A program made the position numbers and the translations under genes. A stretch of DNA of 64,000 nucleotides from Cryptomeria japonica (Eukaryota; Streptophyta; Pinopsida; Cupressales; Cupressaceae), in contig NC_081410.1 in assembly GCF_030272615.1 (NCBI RefSeq), positions 125,082,640-125,146,639 on the forward strand, read 5' to 3'. Positions 1-12,178 of this stretch are shown one piece after another (the first letter of the stretch is position 1; the number at the start of each line of letters is the position of its first letter). Below the pieces are notes generated by a model. It was not told the origin of the DNA, ran no database searches, and saw only the letters and a list, made by a program, of their open reading frames with translations.

Positions 1-560
1 AGACCAGGGCGTGGCGCCCTGGGATCCCCTATTTAGGACCTATCTTGGGGTCACTCCCTTTGGCTCATCTCAAATTGGAGCAGTAAAATCCACCCTATGT
101 CGGTCCAAGTGGGAAATCAGTCAATTAAATTCCACTGGCATGTATATAAGAGGGATTTCCCCTCTCATTTGATCATCGTGAAATTCAATCAAGCATATGG
201 GCATTCAAGAGATCAAGCATTCATGCATTCAAGAGCAATTGAGCATTTTCAGTCTTCCTTCAAGCTTTGGAGCAGCAATAGAGTCAAGATTTCAAGCATT
301 GAAGAGGAGATCATCATTCTATTTTATGAAATCATAATCCCATGTAGAGGCAAGCAAAAATTCACAAGGAGGTATAAGCATTTCATTTTCAAGCAATTCA
401 ACATCCCCTCAAAGAGGAGGATTTATACTTTCAGTCATTTTATTTACATTATTTCAACCACTTGGTTAATTCCAAAACTGAGGTTTGAGTTGAAGGCAAA
501 CCCCTATTCCCAACACATTTCCCTTTCTTTCTGTGTGTAGGAAACAAGTGCACAACTATA
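1..560 (+). repeat. Possible LTR-type fragment, left-truncated
   Basis: The start is a GC-rich block containing ggcgtggcgccctggg, followed by a TATA-like tgtatataagaggg at about 141-154. After that comes a run of short motifs built on gcattcaagagatcaagc. This looks like the promoter and R/U5 part of a plant LTR, but the left edge lies outside the window and no partner LTR is seen. The 147-codon open frame at 97-540 resembles no family I know and I treat it as a shadow. Uncertain. Confidence 0.25.
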
Positions 561-2036
561 CTTCTGGAATTAAGCTTTATTCATAGAGACAGAAAAACCC
601 TTTTTGACGTGCGAAAAGTTCAAAGGACCAAGTGGAGAGCGCCCATGTCTAGACACATGGTCCCTGTAACTTTTGCTCAATTTCGTAGAGAATCTCTGAA
701 TCATCTCAAACTTCTCAAATCCAAGTGCACGACTGAATCTCGAACCTATAGCTCACTGTTTTGTCATACTTTGTCCTCATTTCCAACACTTAATCTTAAT
801 TCAACTAGTCAACCTACAAAAGAGGGTCAACTACATTTCAATTTCAACCAATCTACTTAGTATTCAGTCCTTGCATCATTTAGGATTGGATCTAGTAGAT
901 TCAACCCCTCTTTTGAATGTAAAGTCTCCCCAATTGAAAATTGAAGCTTAATAAAGTTCCCACCTCTTCTTTCAAGTGGCAAATTGGCTAAGGTTCCCAA
1001 TTTTCCACTTTACAGCATCTAATCCTCATCTTAATATGATATCATCGTCATACTATCTTTGCCATCAATTACATTATCAACATTATCATTTGTATCAAAA
1101 CATCATACTTAGTGTAGACAACAAACACCAAGAAGGTGGACATGCTTTACACAGAACATCTGCAACCAATATCTAGTTGTTCTCTATAATAATGACAACA
1201 AATAACAACAATCTTCTTATGAATATTGATAATCATTATACTTAAAAACAAAACAACTCTCAACAATTACATATAATGATATTGTCAAACATCAGGTTAA
1301 CATAAAAAATGATAACGCATATTACCGACAAAATAAATACCTTACAATACAAAAGTTACATTAAGAAATCAATTACACCCATTATGCAGGGTAGGGTCAA
1401 CAACAAAATCATAGGCCACAATTTTAGGATACATGATGCAGGATTCTCTTTAATACAAAATTATGATAGATAGGGTTAACACCAAACTATGGTCATAAAT
1501 GAAAGGTACCCCCAATACAATTGATTGTGAAAACTTCCTTAAAACACTACAAGACAACAACCATATAGATTCTTTCATGAATACAACAAGTAATGCAATA
1601 TGGGGAAATAAATCATTGACCTAGATGATCTATTATGATAAGAACACTTTCATTTCGTACATGCAATAATGCATAATTATAGAATATAAGGTGTCATGCA
1701 CTCATAGAAAGTACATCAATATCAATCTTTCAATCAACTTATGCATAGAAATCATTCTTAAATATTTTCCTTATTTAATACAATCACTATCATCATGCAG
1801 TATATAATGCTTCAAACAATATCAATCAAGTCAATTCAGTAGATCTATCTTTTCCTAATAGGTGTAGACACATGTAGGAGACTCTCTCCCTAGCTACCCT
1901 AGATGATCCGCTCTGATTCAACTATTGACTCAATCTACACGTACTTACGTAAACATGCACAAAGAACTATTTACCTTGGAGGTTTGTGTGCTCATGGTTC
2001 GTAATTAAGCATAGCAACCTCAAGGCCCTCGATTTG
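561..2036. other. Intergenic, AT-rich, no gene recognised
   Basis: I see only short open frames without recognisable motifs, and many cat/atc-rich low-complexity stretches. No RNA gene was recognised. Confidence 0.5.
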
Positions 2037-2056
2037 AACCTTGGGCTTTGATACCA
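2037..2056 (-). other. Primer-binding-site-like sequence of an old LTR element
   Basis: On the minus strand this reads TGGTATCAAAGCCCAAGG. That is close to the plant initiator tRNA-Met primer binding site (TGGTATCAGAGC...). Two bases further right, an LTR-like edge starts with TGTAG at 2059. In minus orientation that is an LTR ending CTACA, then a 2-nt gap, then the primer site. No coding part survives, so this would be the edge of a degraded element. Confidence 0.35.
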
Positions 2057-2058
2057 AA

Positions 2059-2640
2059 TGTAGTGATCTCCATAATTAAATATCTACAAAATTCATAAAT
2101 TACACAAAATATCATAAATTAAGGACACATGTTAAAATTCACAAGATTAGAGACATCATATTTACATATGAATGTTTATTACACTAAGCCACTACAAGGA
2201 AGAATATAAGTATACAAATTCCCTTACAATAGACCAAATACCTACTATGGGCTGAAATATTGAATAAATAAGAAATACAAGATGCAGATCTTCTTGATAG
2301 GAACTCTTGGAACCTATCACCTATTATGGGCTACATTGCTAGTGCGTGATTTCACCCTACCACAATCTATATACACTTCCCTAAAAAAATTCACGAAATA
2401 AAGGAATTCTAACCTAGCATGAGGAAGACTAGCCAAGTAATACCGACATGAGTAATGGAATTGTGTGGTATTATAAAAGTAGCATATCAATTTGATGTCA
2501 ATTTAAAAATTTGAGATCCATTTCATACACAAGGATAAACATATTATCTTAATCATGATTTCAAAATCATTCCAAGGCAATTCTAGAGATATATGATTAT
2601 AGAAAAGTATATAAATACACACATGATCACATAAAAGATT
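2059..2640 (-). repeat. Possible degraded LTR (far end undefined)
   Basis: This sequence lies next to the initiator-Met-like primer site and starts with the TG dinucleotide expected of an LTR terminus. I could not locate the other terminus or a second copy in the window, so the extent is a guess. Confidence 0.2.
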
Positions 2641-2719
2641 AAGGAGCATGTTTCTATTCACTTTCTTATATGTATATGATCATCATCATGGTTCTCCTGC
2701 TTTGATAACCTCAACAATG

Positions 2720-2833
2720 ATATTGTATGCAATTTGTAGATTTGATTGTGTGAGAATTTTTAACCATTCAAGTTTTGAATCAAACTTTGATCCATCATCA
2801 GGATGCAAGAGAGCTCAAGGAGTTGTAAGATAG
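2720..2833 (+). repeat. Diverged copy of a fold-back repeat family
   Basis: The stretch containing tttgattgtgtgag and, further on, catcatcaggatg shares order and spacing with the fold-back repeat at 13974-14131, which has tttgattgtgtatg and then catcatcaggatg. The outer arms are lost or diverged here. Confidence 0.4.
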
Positions 2834-3061
2834 ATAGTTGTATACCAAGGCTTCAATATAAAGAAGGGGTTAGGGAGAGAGGAGGGGGTGAACACGAGGA
2901 CCAAGGGCAACAAAAGGCCAATAAAATAACAAAAATAGAACCCCTCATATATAAAAATTAAGACAAAATAATGCCCTACTCACTCATTTTTATAGTAAAC
3001 CTACAATAAATAAAAGAACAAGCAAAATATAAGATAAAATTAATAAAGAACAAAACAAAAT

Positions 3062-3083
3062 TATATATATATATATATATATA
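3062..3083. repeat. (TA)n microsatellite
   Basis: Uninterrupted alternating TA over about 22 bp. Confidence 0.9.
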
Positions 3084-3161
3084 ACAAAACTTAATGCACT
3101 TTCTTATATTAAAAAAGAAACAAAAAAAAAAAAGAAAATTAATAGAAAAGTGAAAAGGAAA

Positions 3162-3164
<3 letters not shown>

Positions 3165-3234
<70 letters not shown>
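3165..3234. repeat. (TA)n(GA)n compound microsatellite
   Basis: About 30 bp of alternating TA passes directly into about 40 bp of alternating GA. Both tracts are uninterrupted as read. Confidence 0.92.
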
Positions 3235-3236
<2 letters not shown>

Positions 3237-4930
3237 AAAAACAACTAAATAAATAGCTGAAAATTAGTAGCTAATTGACTACTTTATTAATGCTTATATT
3301 TATATTAAACTAAAAAATAAAAAAAACAAAAGTAAAAGAAAAGGAACTTGAGAAAAAAAATGATATATATGTGCACGAAGAAAAAGGGAGAGATAAAAAA
3401 AATCTAAAAAATGAACTTAATATATGATGCAATATACAATTTTATTAATTATTAAATATAAATTAACCTAATCAACATAAAAAAGATAAGAAAAATATAA
3501 ACGAGAGGACCTAGTGGAAAGGTGGCAAAAAGGAGAGGGCGGGAGGGCAAAAGGGGACCTCAATGAGGCGGGCAAGCTAGGGAAGAACCTAAACGAGAGG
3601 ACCCAGAGAAGAGTCAGCTAGGAGAGGGAGGAGAACGAATGGGGGCCACAACTAAGGGACTAGGATGAGAGAGGTCAAGATGAGGAATGATGGAGACTTC
3701 TAAGGATAAATAATAATGGATGCCAAGAAAGACTCAAACTCCAGCCTTCATCGCAATTGAATTCATATTCTCATCGTTCATAGTTGACTTCATTATAGAG
3801 GTGTTTGTTGAGGTTGATTTTCCCTAATCTATCCTTGCATCCTTGGGTAATCCTTATCATAATGAGTGATTCCACACAAAACATCTACTTAATGGTCCTC
3901 ACTGGATTTTATTCCTTGGAGGATCATTCTCATTTCATTGGGTAATGATATGGAATTATTGATATAAGATAACTTTTCTTAGACCAGTCTATGTGATTAC
4001 TTTCTTTTAAAACACTCTTAAAAATTCAAATTGCAAGTGGTTTACTTTTTGAAGAGTTCATTCTTTGGTTCTTGAGGATATGATTTCACCTAAAAATGTA
4101 TTTCTTTTTTGAAAGAATTATTCTTCTTATTGTTAAAAAAATTACTTGCTACAACTAGAGCTTATAATTTTCCCTCTTTTTTGAAGATTTTTCTAGCATT
4201 TCATCATATTTTCAAGATCATATGCATCTACCTTTACAACAACATTGATATTCAACCCTAACAACAAATTCCTTGTTTGAATCCTCTCATCTATCTCATA
4301 GATTGGCACACAAAATAATAATTTTACAAACTCGTCCCTTTATTGTCATAATATCAAAGAACCTTGTTGAAATAAATATCAAAGAATCTTGTTGAAGGCT
4401 ATAAAATTATGTCACAAGGTTGACCGGAGAGAACATGTAAGGTATTTTAAACACCTCAAGCCTTTTGATACTAAAATTTTGTTAGTTACTAGATCAATTT
4501 TGTAGGTGCAAAGACATATAGTGGTTGCAAATGTGACCCCAACTACCAAACTTGATACAACATAAACAAAATATTTTGCTTATAAGATAAATGACAGTAT
4601 ACTTTATTCCAAATCTTAAGACATCATATTTAGCAAATCTAAATTGATACTTGAAATAAATAATTATTATAAGATTAAGCATTCTATTTTTCCTATTTAC
4701 TTTTCTAAAATGAGATGTTATATGTTTTAATATTTAACTATTTTTAATTAATCTATATATTCAAATTGTCAAATTTATTTTTAATTAATTTGTTTAAAAA
4801 CTAAAACATTAAAAGACATTTTTTATTAAATCAACGAAAAAGAATTCTCCGTATGAAATATTATAAATTAAAAACTTAGAATGAAACAAATATGAAAAAT
4901 GTTTTTCAAAAGTAAATCAGAATTCTCAAT
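3235..4930. other. Intergenic, no gene recognised
   Basis: This is A-rich then T-rich sequence between the microsatellites and the 3' end of the TNL gene. A purine-rich stretch at about 3500-3680 has no coding signature. The small open frame at 4494-4682 shows no motif. Confidence 0.5.
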
Positions 4931-4939
4931 CCTTTTGAT

Positions 4940-7900
4940 TTATACATATAATTGATCGACAATTCTTTGCATTAAAATTAAAGCTTTCTTTTCTTCCCCT
5001 TTATTCACTATGGCCTTAAACCCCTTCTCTATGTTTATGTTAGATAATCTAATACCCTCACTATTATGGTGGGGGAGTAACACTGTAATCATCCTTTCAC
5101 CTTCATCGTAGATATCTATAGATGCAATTTTCATGCTACTTCTATCTGAGTGTTCAGAACCAAGAAAAGCATATATAGTGATTGCATTCGATGAGCTGTG
5201 CAGTGTAGAATGCTCTCCTCTCTCGATCTCAACAAGTGCTTGGATGCCGGTCACCTCAGAAAACAAACTTACATCCAATCTAGACGATGTTGCATCCGCT
5301 CCCATCCCTACTAAAATGGTTTCATGTGATGGCAGCCTCTGAAACATTTAAAATGTCAACATAAAACATTAAATAATTAATACAAATATTGAAAAAGTAA
5401 GAACGCAATTTTCAGAACACACAACTAAGAGGTAGTATCCAATATTATTTTCCCCATCGGAGACAAAAGAAAAAATCGCCGACTTCACTTTTCACAATAA
5501 ATTAACTTGCTTTCCACTGAAAATCAATTTGTTTGTATTGAGAAAAAGCAGTGTTACCTTGAGTCCATAAATGCGATTCTTTACCCATGCCAATCCATTG
5601 TGAGGCACTTCAACTATCAGACTTTGCAATTCTTGCAACTCTTCAAAACCTTCTACACTCTCCAGCACATAACAACCAGCAATCGTGAATTGCTGCAGAT
5701 GACGTTGATGTGAAAGGCTCGGCAACGATTTCAACCTTACACAGTCGCTTACATGTAACTCATGAAGCCCTGATAGATGCTTTAAGTCCATTTCTTTTAG
5801 ATTCCACATATTGTAAACTTCCATTGATCGAAGTCTGGGACAAATCTCTCCACTAATTAGCAATTTTGATATACCAAATAATCCATCAATATATATGGTC
5901 TCAAGGCTAGTGGCACAACTGCTTGTAGAAGCCTCCAAACTAAAAACATCTAACTTCTCGGGATCAGAGTAGTCCTTCAATTTCAATGATCTAAGATTAC
6001 TAAGTCTTTTAATTGATTCTGAGAGGGATGTTATATCAGTGTTCTTTAAAGAATACAATATTTCTAATTTTTCCAAATGACAGAACATTCCTATTAAATC
6101 CGGAATCTTTTGCGATGAGTTGCACGCAACTATCACCAGCTCCCTCAGCTCGAAACTGGCCTGACATCCATCTCAAAAAATGAATTAATTGTCAAAAGTA
6201 AACAACCTTCAACCAAACAAGTATTCTAAATTCTGAAATGACTTATTACCAGCAAAGAATGGCGAAATACCTTATTGGTCCGCGACAGTTGATCAAATCT
6301 ACTCCAGATTTCTTCCACGGATCTAGCTTTTAAAAAACGCAATTTTTGTAGAGGAATCCATGAAGGAATTTCTTTCAAGCCTCTAATATGAAGCCCCAAG
6401 AGGTCAGTGTCAGCAGAATCATTTGAACTCCCTATAAAATAATCAATATCGACATCTAGGGATGAATCGTGGATCATATTGAAGCACCTGACCTTTGTTT
6501 CTGCTAAGATTTGTTCAAATCCTTTTGCTTCCTACACATAAGGATCGGGATTAAATGTGTGGTTAGCTCGGAATTTTTATTTTATAAAACCACATAAATT
6601 GAAATGTCTTTTCAAAAGCTTTCTATTATTTTCGTTTAAATTTTTTAAAGCAGCAGAGCATACCATAGATCTAAGACTTTGTGGTCTCCACAGACGAGGA
6701 GGCCCCAACTCATCTGCCATTTGTCTTCCCAGATCGCTGAGGTGATCGTGCATTTCAAAGGAGTGATCGTACCTTTGAAATTCGTCCCATTTAATTTCAA
6801 CTAGGGACTTATCCTGTAAGGTTTGAAGTGCATGCTCAGCACTCCAACCGGATGCGTTCCAGATTGTTATAGCCATGTTTTTCAAATCAGCCCCATAAGA
6901 TCTCTTATTGAAAAAACACGCAATATCTATAAATATCTGTTTCTCCTCTTGATCCAGACCATCAAAACTAATTTTAAGTCTTTCCATTATACCCTTAGGC
7001 TGGATTTTCTTAACTTTTTCCAATTCTAACCCCCAATAATACTCTTTCTTACCATAAAGATGGGCGCCCAAAACTTTGAGCGAGAGAGGCAGACCTCCAC
7101 AGAATTTCACGAAACTTTCAACCAATTTTGCATATGCAACGGGAGTATCCTGTCCTCGGAAAGCATGGCTACAGAAGAGATCTTTGGCTCGACCTCCTTC
7201 CAATACCTTCATCTTATAACATATATCTGCATCTCTCAACATATTTTTGTCGCGGGTTGTAATAATTACCAAGCTTCTAGAGCTTAGAGTACCTTGAGGT
7301 AACAGGGCATCTAACTGGTCTAAATGATCGATATCATCCAGGACCATAAGAAAATGCAACTGTCTTGCTCTTTCCAAGCTTTTCTTCAGCTCTACAATTC
7401 CATGGTCCACAGAACGGATCTTTAAATCTTCAATCTCTCGGTTTTTAGAAAATAGATCTTTTAAGAGCTGACTTTGCAAGTGGTGCAATATACCTCTTGC
7501 ATGTGATTCTCTCACATCAGAGAGAAAAGATGATGCATGGTAGCCTGAACACTTCCTGTTAAATAATTCTTTTGCGAGGGTGGTCTTGCCAGAGCCCCCA
7601 AGGCCATAGATCCCTGCTATTGTGACCTTGTCCATAGTTTTGGGTCTCTCGTGCCGCCTCCTCTCTAAACAACTTTCAAAATCTTCGACGAGCTCGGCAA
7701 GTCCAATCGGATATTTTGCAACATCCAACGATATCCTATTTTTCCTTTCTTGCACTACTTGTAGAACATGAGACACAATATTTTCACACAAATTGCTGAA
7801 ATCCAAACCCAAAAAATCCTTTCAGAGAGTCATCCTAACCTAAGGTAAAATAAATGTCGCAAACTGGAGAAAAAGGTAAAACAAGAGGAATAGTAATCTT

Positions 7901-8390
7901 ACTCTTGATGCTGGCTAAGCTCAAAACCAGATATGTCTGCAGCGGATTTGAGGGCCCTTCTCCATTCATCCAACTTATCAGGATACCTGCCTCTCCTTTC
8001 ATAATTAGAAAATGCCTCAGCATATTGTGATTTCTCGTTCTCGATGTGACGTAGCTCCCACGGCTGGACATTGTAGAAGACAGGAATGAAGAGGGCATCA
8101 GGTTGTTGTTCCAACATAAGAACAAGCTCGTCTAAACACCAAGATGACTCTGCATAACCTGGGGAAAAAATGGCAATCTGCACAATAGACGAGCAAATGG
8201 CATTGCTAAGGGCAAAAGGAATGGAATCCCCCACTTGTATTTCTGGACGGTCTAGAAATGGCTGGCACCCTCTTTCCCTAAGAAGGTGATACAAGTGTTT
8301 AGCAAGGGTTTCCTTGACATCAGGGCCTCGGTGGCTGATGAATGCATCATATAGTTTAGGACATGCAATCGCTGAAGAGGAGGAAGCCAT
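4940..8390 (-). CDS. TIR-NBS-LRR (TNL) disease-resistance protein, five exons
   Basis: A TNL immune receptor acts inside the cell: it recognises a pathogen effector, and its TIR domain is an NAD-cleaving signalling enzyme. I model five exons: 8390-7903, 7795-6664, 6531-6271, 6160-5558 and 5338-4940. Introns have GT-AG ends. The first junction splits an Asp codon (GA + C) and the others fall between codons, giving 960 codons plus stop without interruption. The TIR covers about residues 14-160, with DAFISHRGPDVK and WCLDEL; the expected catalytic Glu is about residue 88. The NB-ARC follows with GLGGSGKTT (P-loop), MVLDDIDHLDQ (kinase-2), VIITTRDK, GGLPLSLKVLG and the MHD motif in FEMHDHLSDLG. 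Exons 3-5 carry degenerate leucine-rich repeats. The ATG at 8390 was chosen because MASSSS leads straight into the TIR; an in-frame upstream extension to 8507 exists but is probably leader. The LRR part is short for the family. Splicing is inferred. Confidence 0.9.
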
Positions 8391-8700
8391 GAATGCAACA
8401 CAGGAATTGCAAAATGAATGAAACTGAGGAAGCAGAGTTACCAACTGGATTTGATGGAATGATGAAACAATATCTGATATTTGTAGCGACTCGTAAGAAA
8501 ATGCCAAGGATAACCAGCTGTCCCCAACCGAGGTAAGAAATGTTCGGGTGGAAAGGACAATAGCAAAGGGTCACCAGCTGTCCGCCATAGAGGTGATTGG
8601 ACCGCCAAGAATAATTGTGGTCCTTGCCATGAATTATTTCCAATCACCAAATTTCTCTGCAATTTCATGATAGGGGAAGTCCACATCTTGGGCTCCTCGA
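8391..8700 (-). promoter_or_regulatory. TNL 5' flank / leader, partly duplicated elsewhere
   Basis: This is the region upstream of the TNL start codon. Its sequence, for example acaatagcaaagggtcacca near 8556-8575, recurs around 11249-11270 and 50884-50905. The TNL 5' flank has therefore been copied at least twice without the coding exons. I do not see a confident TATA box. Confidence 0.45.
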
Positions 8701-8934
8701 TTGCGTATTAAAGCGTATATCGTATTTTACAATCCAAAACCAGGACAATGTACCTACGAGGAAAAAGCTTAGAGACATGAAGCGTTTATTATTTTCTTTA
8801 TAAAATTTAAATATATTTTAATGTAAGTTCTTATGAATTTATTACAAATTGTTTATCATTCAATCTCATTTTACACTCTTCCACCAAAAATCATTAACAT
8901 CTTCTTTTTATAGGAAGTGTATCAGTAGTAGTAG

Positions 8935-10302
8935 TTAGGGGAAGAGCACTCATTGTCATTCATGTTCTAATAACCATTGATTTCTTACATACTCAACCTC
9001 CTAATTACTAATTTTACAAAAACCAAAATAAAAAAATAACTAAAAGTTCATTAATAAATTTCTCATGTATCAATACTCGCTCATTTTGTAGCGTTTTTGG
9101 ACCATAATTGGTCCATTTGTGCACCTTTATTCGTACCCATAGTGCATGGGACATTTGTGCATAAGTATTGGTAATTTAAAGTGCACGGTTATTGAAGCAT
9201 CTTTGAACAAGTATTGGGCGACACTTTGAAATGTGTACCTTTTGACCCTTGTGCACACAACAGATCCCACAACATGCATCATTACTACCCAGAAGCCAAA
9301 ACAATAGTTATAAGTAGTTAAGCCACATGTAGAGAACAAATTATTTTTTGTTACAATCCAATGTACCCTTTACAATTTGTGAGTGCACAAAGTTAGCTAT
9401 AATGAATGTTGGTATGCTTCCCCTATAGCTAATTTCACACACCCAAAATTTCTAAATGAATTTCGACAATATTTTTGGGTTGTCATGCAAACAAACTCCT
9501 AATAATCAGGAGGTTGACTATTGTATGAAACTATTGTTTTTGAATAGCTTACAAAGTTAATTTAGAAGTGAATTCTTTATTATAGACTACTGTTACTTGT
9601 AATATCCACTGGAAATAAATAAGGGATTAATTTTCTATTAAGCATTTGTTGCTAGTAGTCTCTGTAGGAGATAACTTAGGTAATGATTTTCTATTTAGGA
9701 AGTAATTTAGGGGTTTATCTCTAAATAAAAAGGGATTCAGTTATAAGAGTTTTTTAGCTTATCAAGAGATGTAATTTTCAGGTTTTGAATAATGAATAAA
9801 GATGTTCAAATAAGTAATTTTTGTTTTATTCTTTCCTATGTTATATAAGGTAGGCGATTATTAATCTTTAAGGGTCAAAGGATTGTCTACATGATCTCCA
9901 TATGCAACTTAAGTGCCTATAACTATTGTTTTGGCTTTCGAGTAGAAACGACACATGTTGCACAAGATCCGTTATGGGCACAAGGGTCAAAAAGTCATCA
10001 TTTCAAAGTGTCGCTTGATACATACTTAAAGATGCCCCAATAACCATGCACTACAACCACCTTTAAAATGGTAAATGATTAAGCTCAATTGTCTCAATAG
10101 TTATGTGCTATGGATACCAATAAAGTTGTGTAACTCCTCCAATTAAAGTCCTAAAATTCTAACTATTGGGGGTAAAGTGGACGACAATTGATACATGTGA
10201 AATTTATTAATGGACTTCTAGTTATCATTTTTTTGGTTTCTTTAAAGTTGGTAATTGGGGGTTTGGGTGAATATGGATGGTAACTAGTGTTCTTCCCCTA
10301 GT
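8935..10302. mobile_element. Long-inverted-repeat element (fold-back or MITE-like)
   Basis: The left arm (about 8935-9325) and right arm (about 9905-10302) are inverted copies of each other, roughly 400 bp each and visibly diverged. For example, gccaaaacaatagttata at about 9296 appears as tataactattgttttggc at about 9917, and gaaatttattaatg in the right arm matches cattaataaatttc in the left. The roughly 580-bp centre has no ORF. No transposase is present, so the element would be non-autonomous. Exact ends and target duplication were not established. Confidence 0.6.
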
Positions 10303-11117
10303 GAGTCTCATATGTAAGTTGTGAGTCACCTCTTATCACTTTGTGGTGTTTGTACACTTGTTGTCGTTGTTGTATGGTATTTCTTAAGGGAGAAGACTAA
10401 GTCATTGGGCAAATATCAAATGCAAATATAAAGAAAATTGTATTTTATTTTTTAAGTTGGAATACTAGGTATTAGAGGACCCAACACTTTAGCAGCTGGC
10501 TAGGGCTAGGTCAAATTGGGGCTTAATTCTATCTACATACAAAGAGAAAAGTTCAAACAAAGAGGGTGATAAACCCTACCTCAAATCCTACAAAAGAAGG
10601 AGAAAGAATGATAAAGAAGGATGAAGGTTGCACAAAATCACTCCCACGAATAACAACAAATTCCAACCAGGAAATGAGAAACTTACAGTGATAACAAACT
10701 CTAGCCAATCCTCGAAGCATCATACAAAAGCAATCACCAAACATCTCCTCCAAAAATCTACTTGAAAATATGCAAGAAATTCGTTCCAATGCCCTCTCAA
10801 AATCCCTTCCCATTTCCTCTAAAAAAATCCTCCCCAAAATTTGTAGGAAATCCCTCTCCAAAAACTAAAGAACAAAATTAACATTTCCCTTCCAAAAACT
10901 AGTATGGGAAACACAACCACCAAATAACTAAAACTATACAAATCCCAAATTTATTGAATAAATAAATAAATTAATTGATTCCATAAGTCAAAGAATTCCC
11001 ACCAAATGAATAATACCAAATAAATATTAATAAACAAAGCATAACACTCACCCCCACTCCAAATATTATTACTCATGTAATAATATTTAGTATTATTACA
11101 AGAAGCAAGAAGCTTTC
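10303..11117. other. Intergenic, no gene recognised
   Basis: AT-rich. A 102-codon minus-strand open frame at 10553-10861 has no recognisable domain, and its hydrophobic Phe-rich composition is what AT-rich noise gives. I leave it uncalled. Confidence 0.45.
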
Positions 11118-12178
11118 TGAAGCAAAGTTACCAGCTGGATTCGAAGGAGTAACAAACAATATCTAATATTTGTGAAGACCGTTAATTAAATGTTATGGGT
11201 GAGTAGCTGTCTCCAGCGATGTAAGGAATATTGCGGTGGAGACGACAATAGCAAAGGGTCACCAGCAGTCCTCCACTGAAAGTGACTGCACTGCCCAGAA
11301 ACAAAAAATTGTACATCATATTCTTAGAGAAATGATTTTCAATTGTAATCATTAGATTTCCACACTCCATGATAGTATGATTTGAGCTTCTTGATTTAAG
11401 GTAAAGCTATCAGATTTCTGCAATATATGAGATTGTATGTGTTGCTTCTGGATTTGATTGTATGAATGTTTTTCATCGAATCTAGAAGCAACACATACAA
11501 GTTATGGATTTAACTATGTGTATAATTTTTTACAGTCAAATCGTGCTTTTCAGTTTCCACTTTTTTGAATATGCGAAAATTGCAAACACTTTCTTCCTGA
11601 ACCTCTTTTGGCCTTTTCCACCACTTGGTCTGATAATGGAGTTGATTAGAGTTGCTTCTAAACTAAGGAATAAGAATTTTAACTCTCCATGAAATATTAG
11701 CCACTATGTAAACTTTTTGAAGATGATCACACGTGAGATTGAACTCATTGATATAGTATTGTTTCTTTCTTCCTAGTCCAATAAACGAGGGAAGAAAACT
11801 AAGTTGTTGAGAGAAAACTGAGTGGTCGAGCACCCTAAAATTAGCACTAAGCACTTGCATCCCAATGAGGTGTAATGGTTAGGCTAATAGCAAGATATGC
11901 TTTGGGTAAATATATTGATGGGAGGTAAAAGTTTGTAGAAACTAACATTACCTTTGTTAGGAGTAATTATTTAGAATACAATTGAGTTGATCTTGAAATA
12001 TGAAAAGAAACTTAATATGAAAGGATGAAACTTATAATTTAAACCAATAAACTATGTAAAATATTTTTGTAATACAAAATGTTTAAGCGATAAATGAAGA
12101 CGATTAACTTAGAATATTGATTGCATTGAGTAAATTTATTTATGGTTGTTGAGACATCTTATACACAACTATTACAAT
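11118..12178 (+). repeat. Duplicated segment, copy A (partner at 50883-52395)
   Basis: From about 11249 this region matches 50883-52395 over most of its length. Shared stretches include caattgtaatcattagattt, ttggccttttccaccacttg and catcccaatgaggtgtaatg. The first 190 bp are related to the TNL 5' flank at 8430-8640. Copy A lacks about 590 bp present in copy B, and it also lacks the LTR element that interrupts copy B at its right end. Confidence 0.75.
11435..11499. repeat. 24-bp inverted repeat (hairpin)
   Basis: The arms at 11435-11458 and 11476-11499 pair at 22 of 24 positions around a 17-nt loop. The core is gttgcttct / agaagcaac. The same hairpin is present in copy B of the duplicated segment (about 51640-51710), with different mismatches. 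Confidence 0.75.

Noticed and set aside
3500-3680. Purine-rich stretch as a coding or structured feature
   Set aside because: Repeated gag/gga words without an open frame or hairpin; simple low complexity.
5507-5713. Plus-strand open frames within the TNL gene (also 6557-6745, 6823-7029, 7060-7287)
   Set aside because: They are opposite-strand shadows of the TNL exons and introns.
9600-9850. Solo copia LTR inside the inverted-repeat element
   Set aside because: The phrase aatgaataaagatgtt recalls copia LTR ends, but I could not define TG/CA termini or a target duplication.
10553-10861. 102-codon minus-strand open frame
   Set aside because: Phe- and Leu-rich translation of AT-rich DNA, with no domain, no partner and no conserved context.
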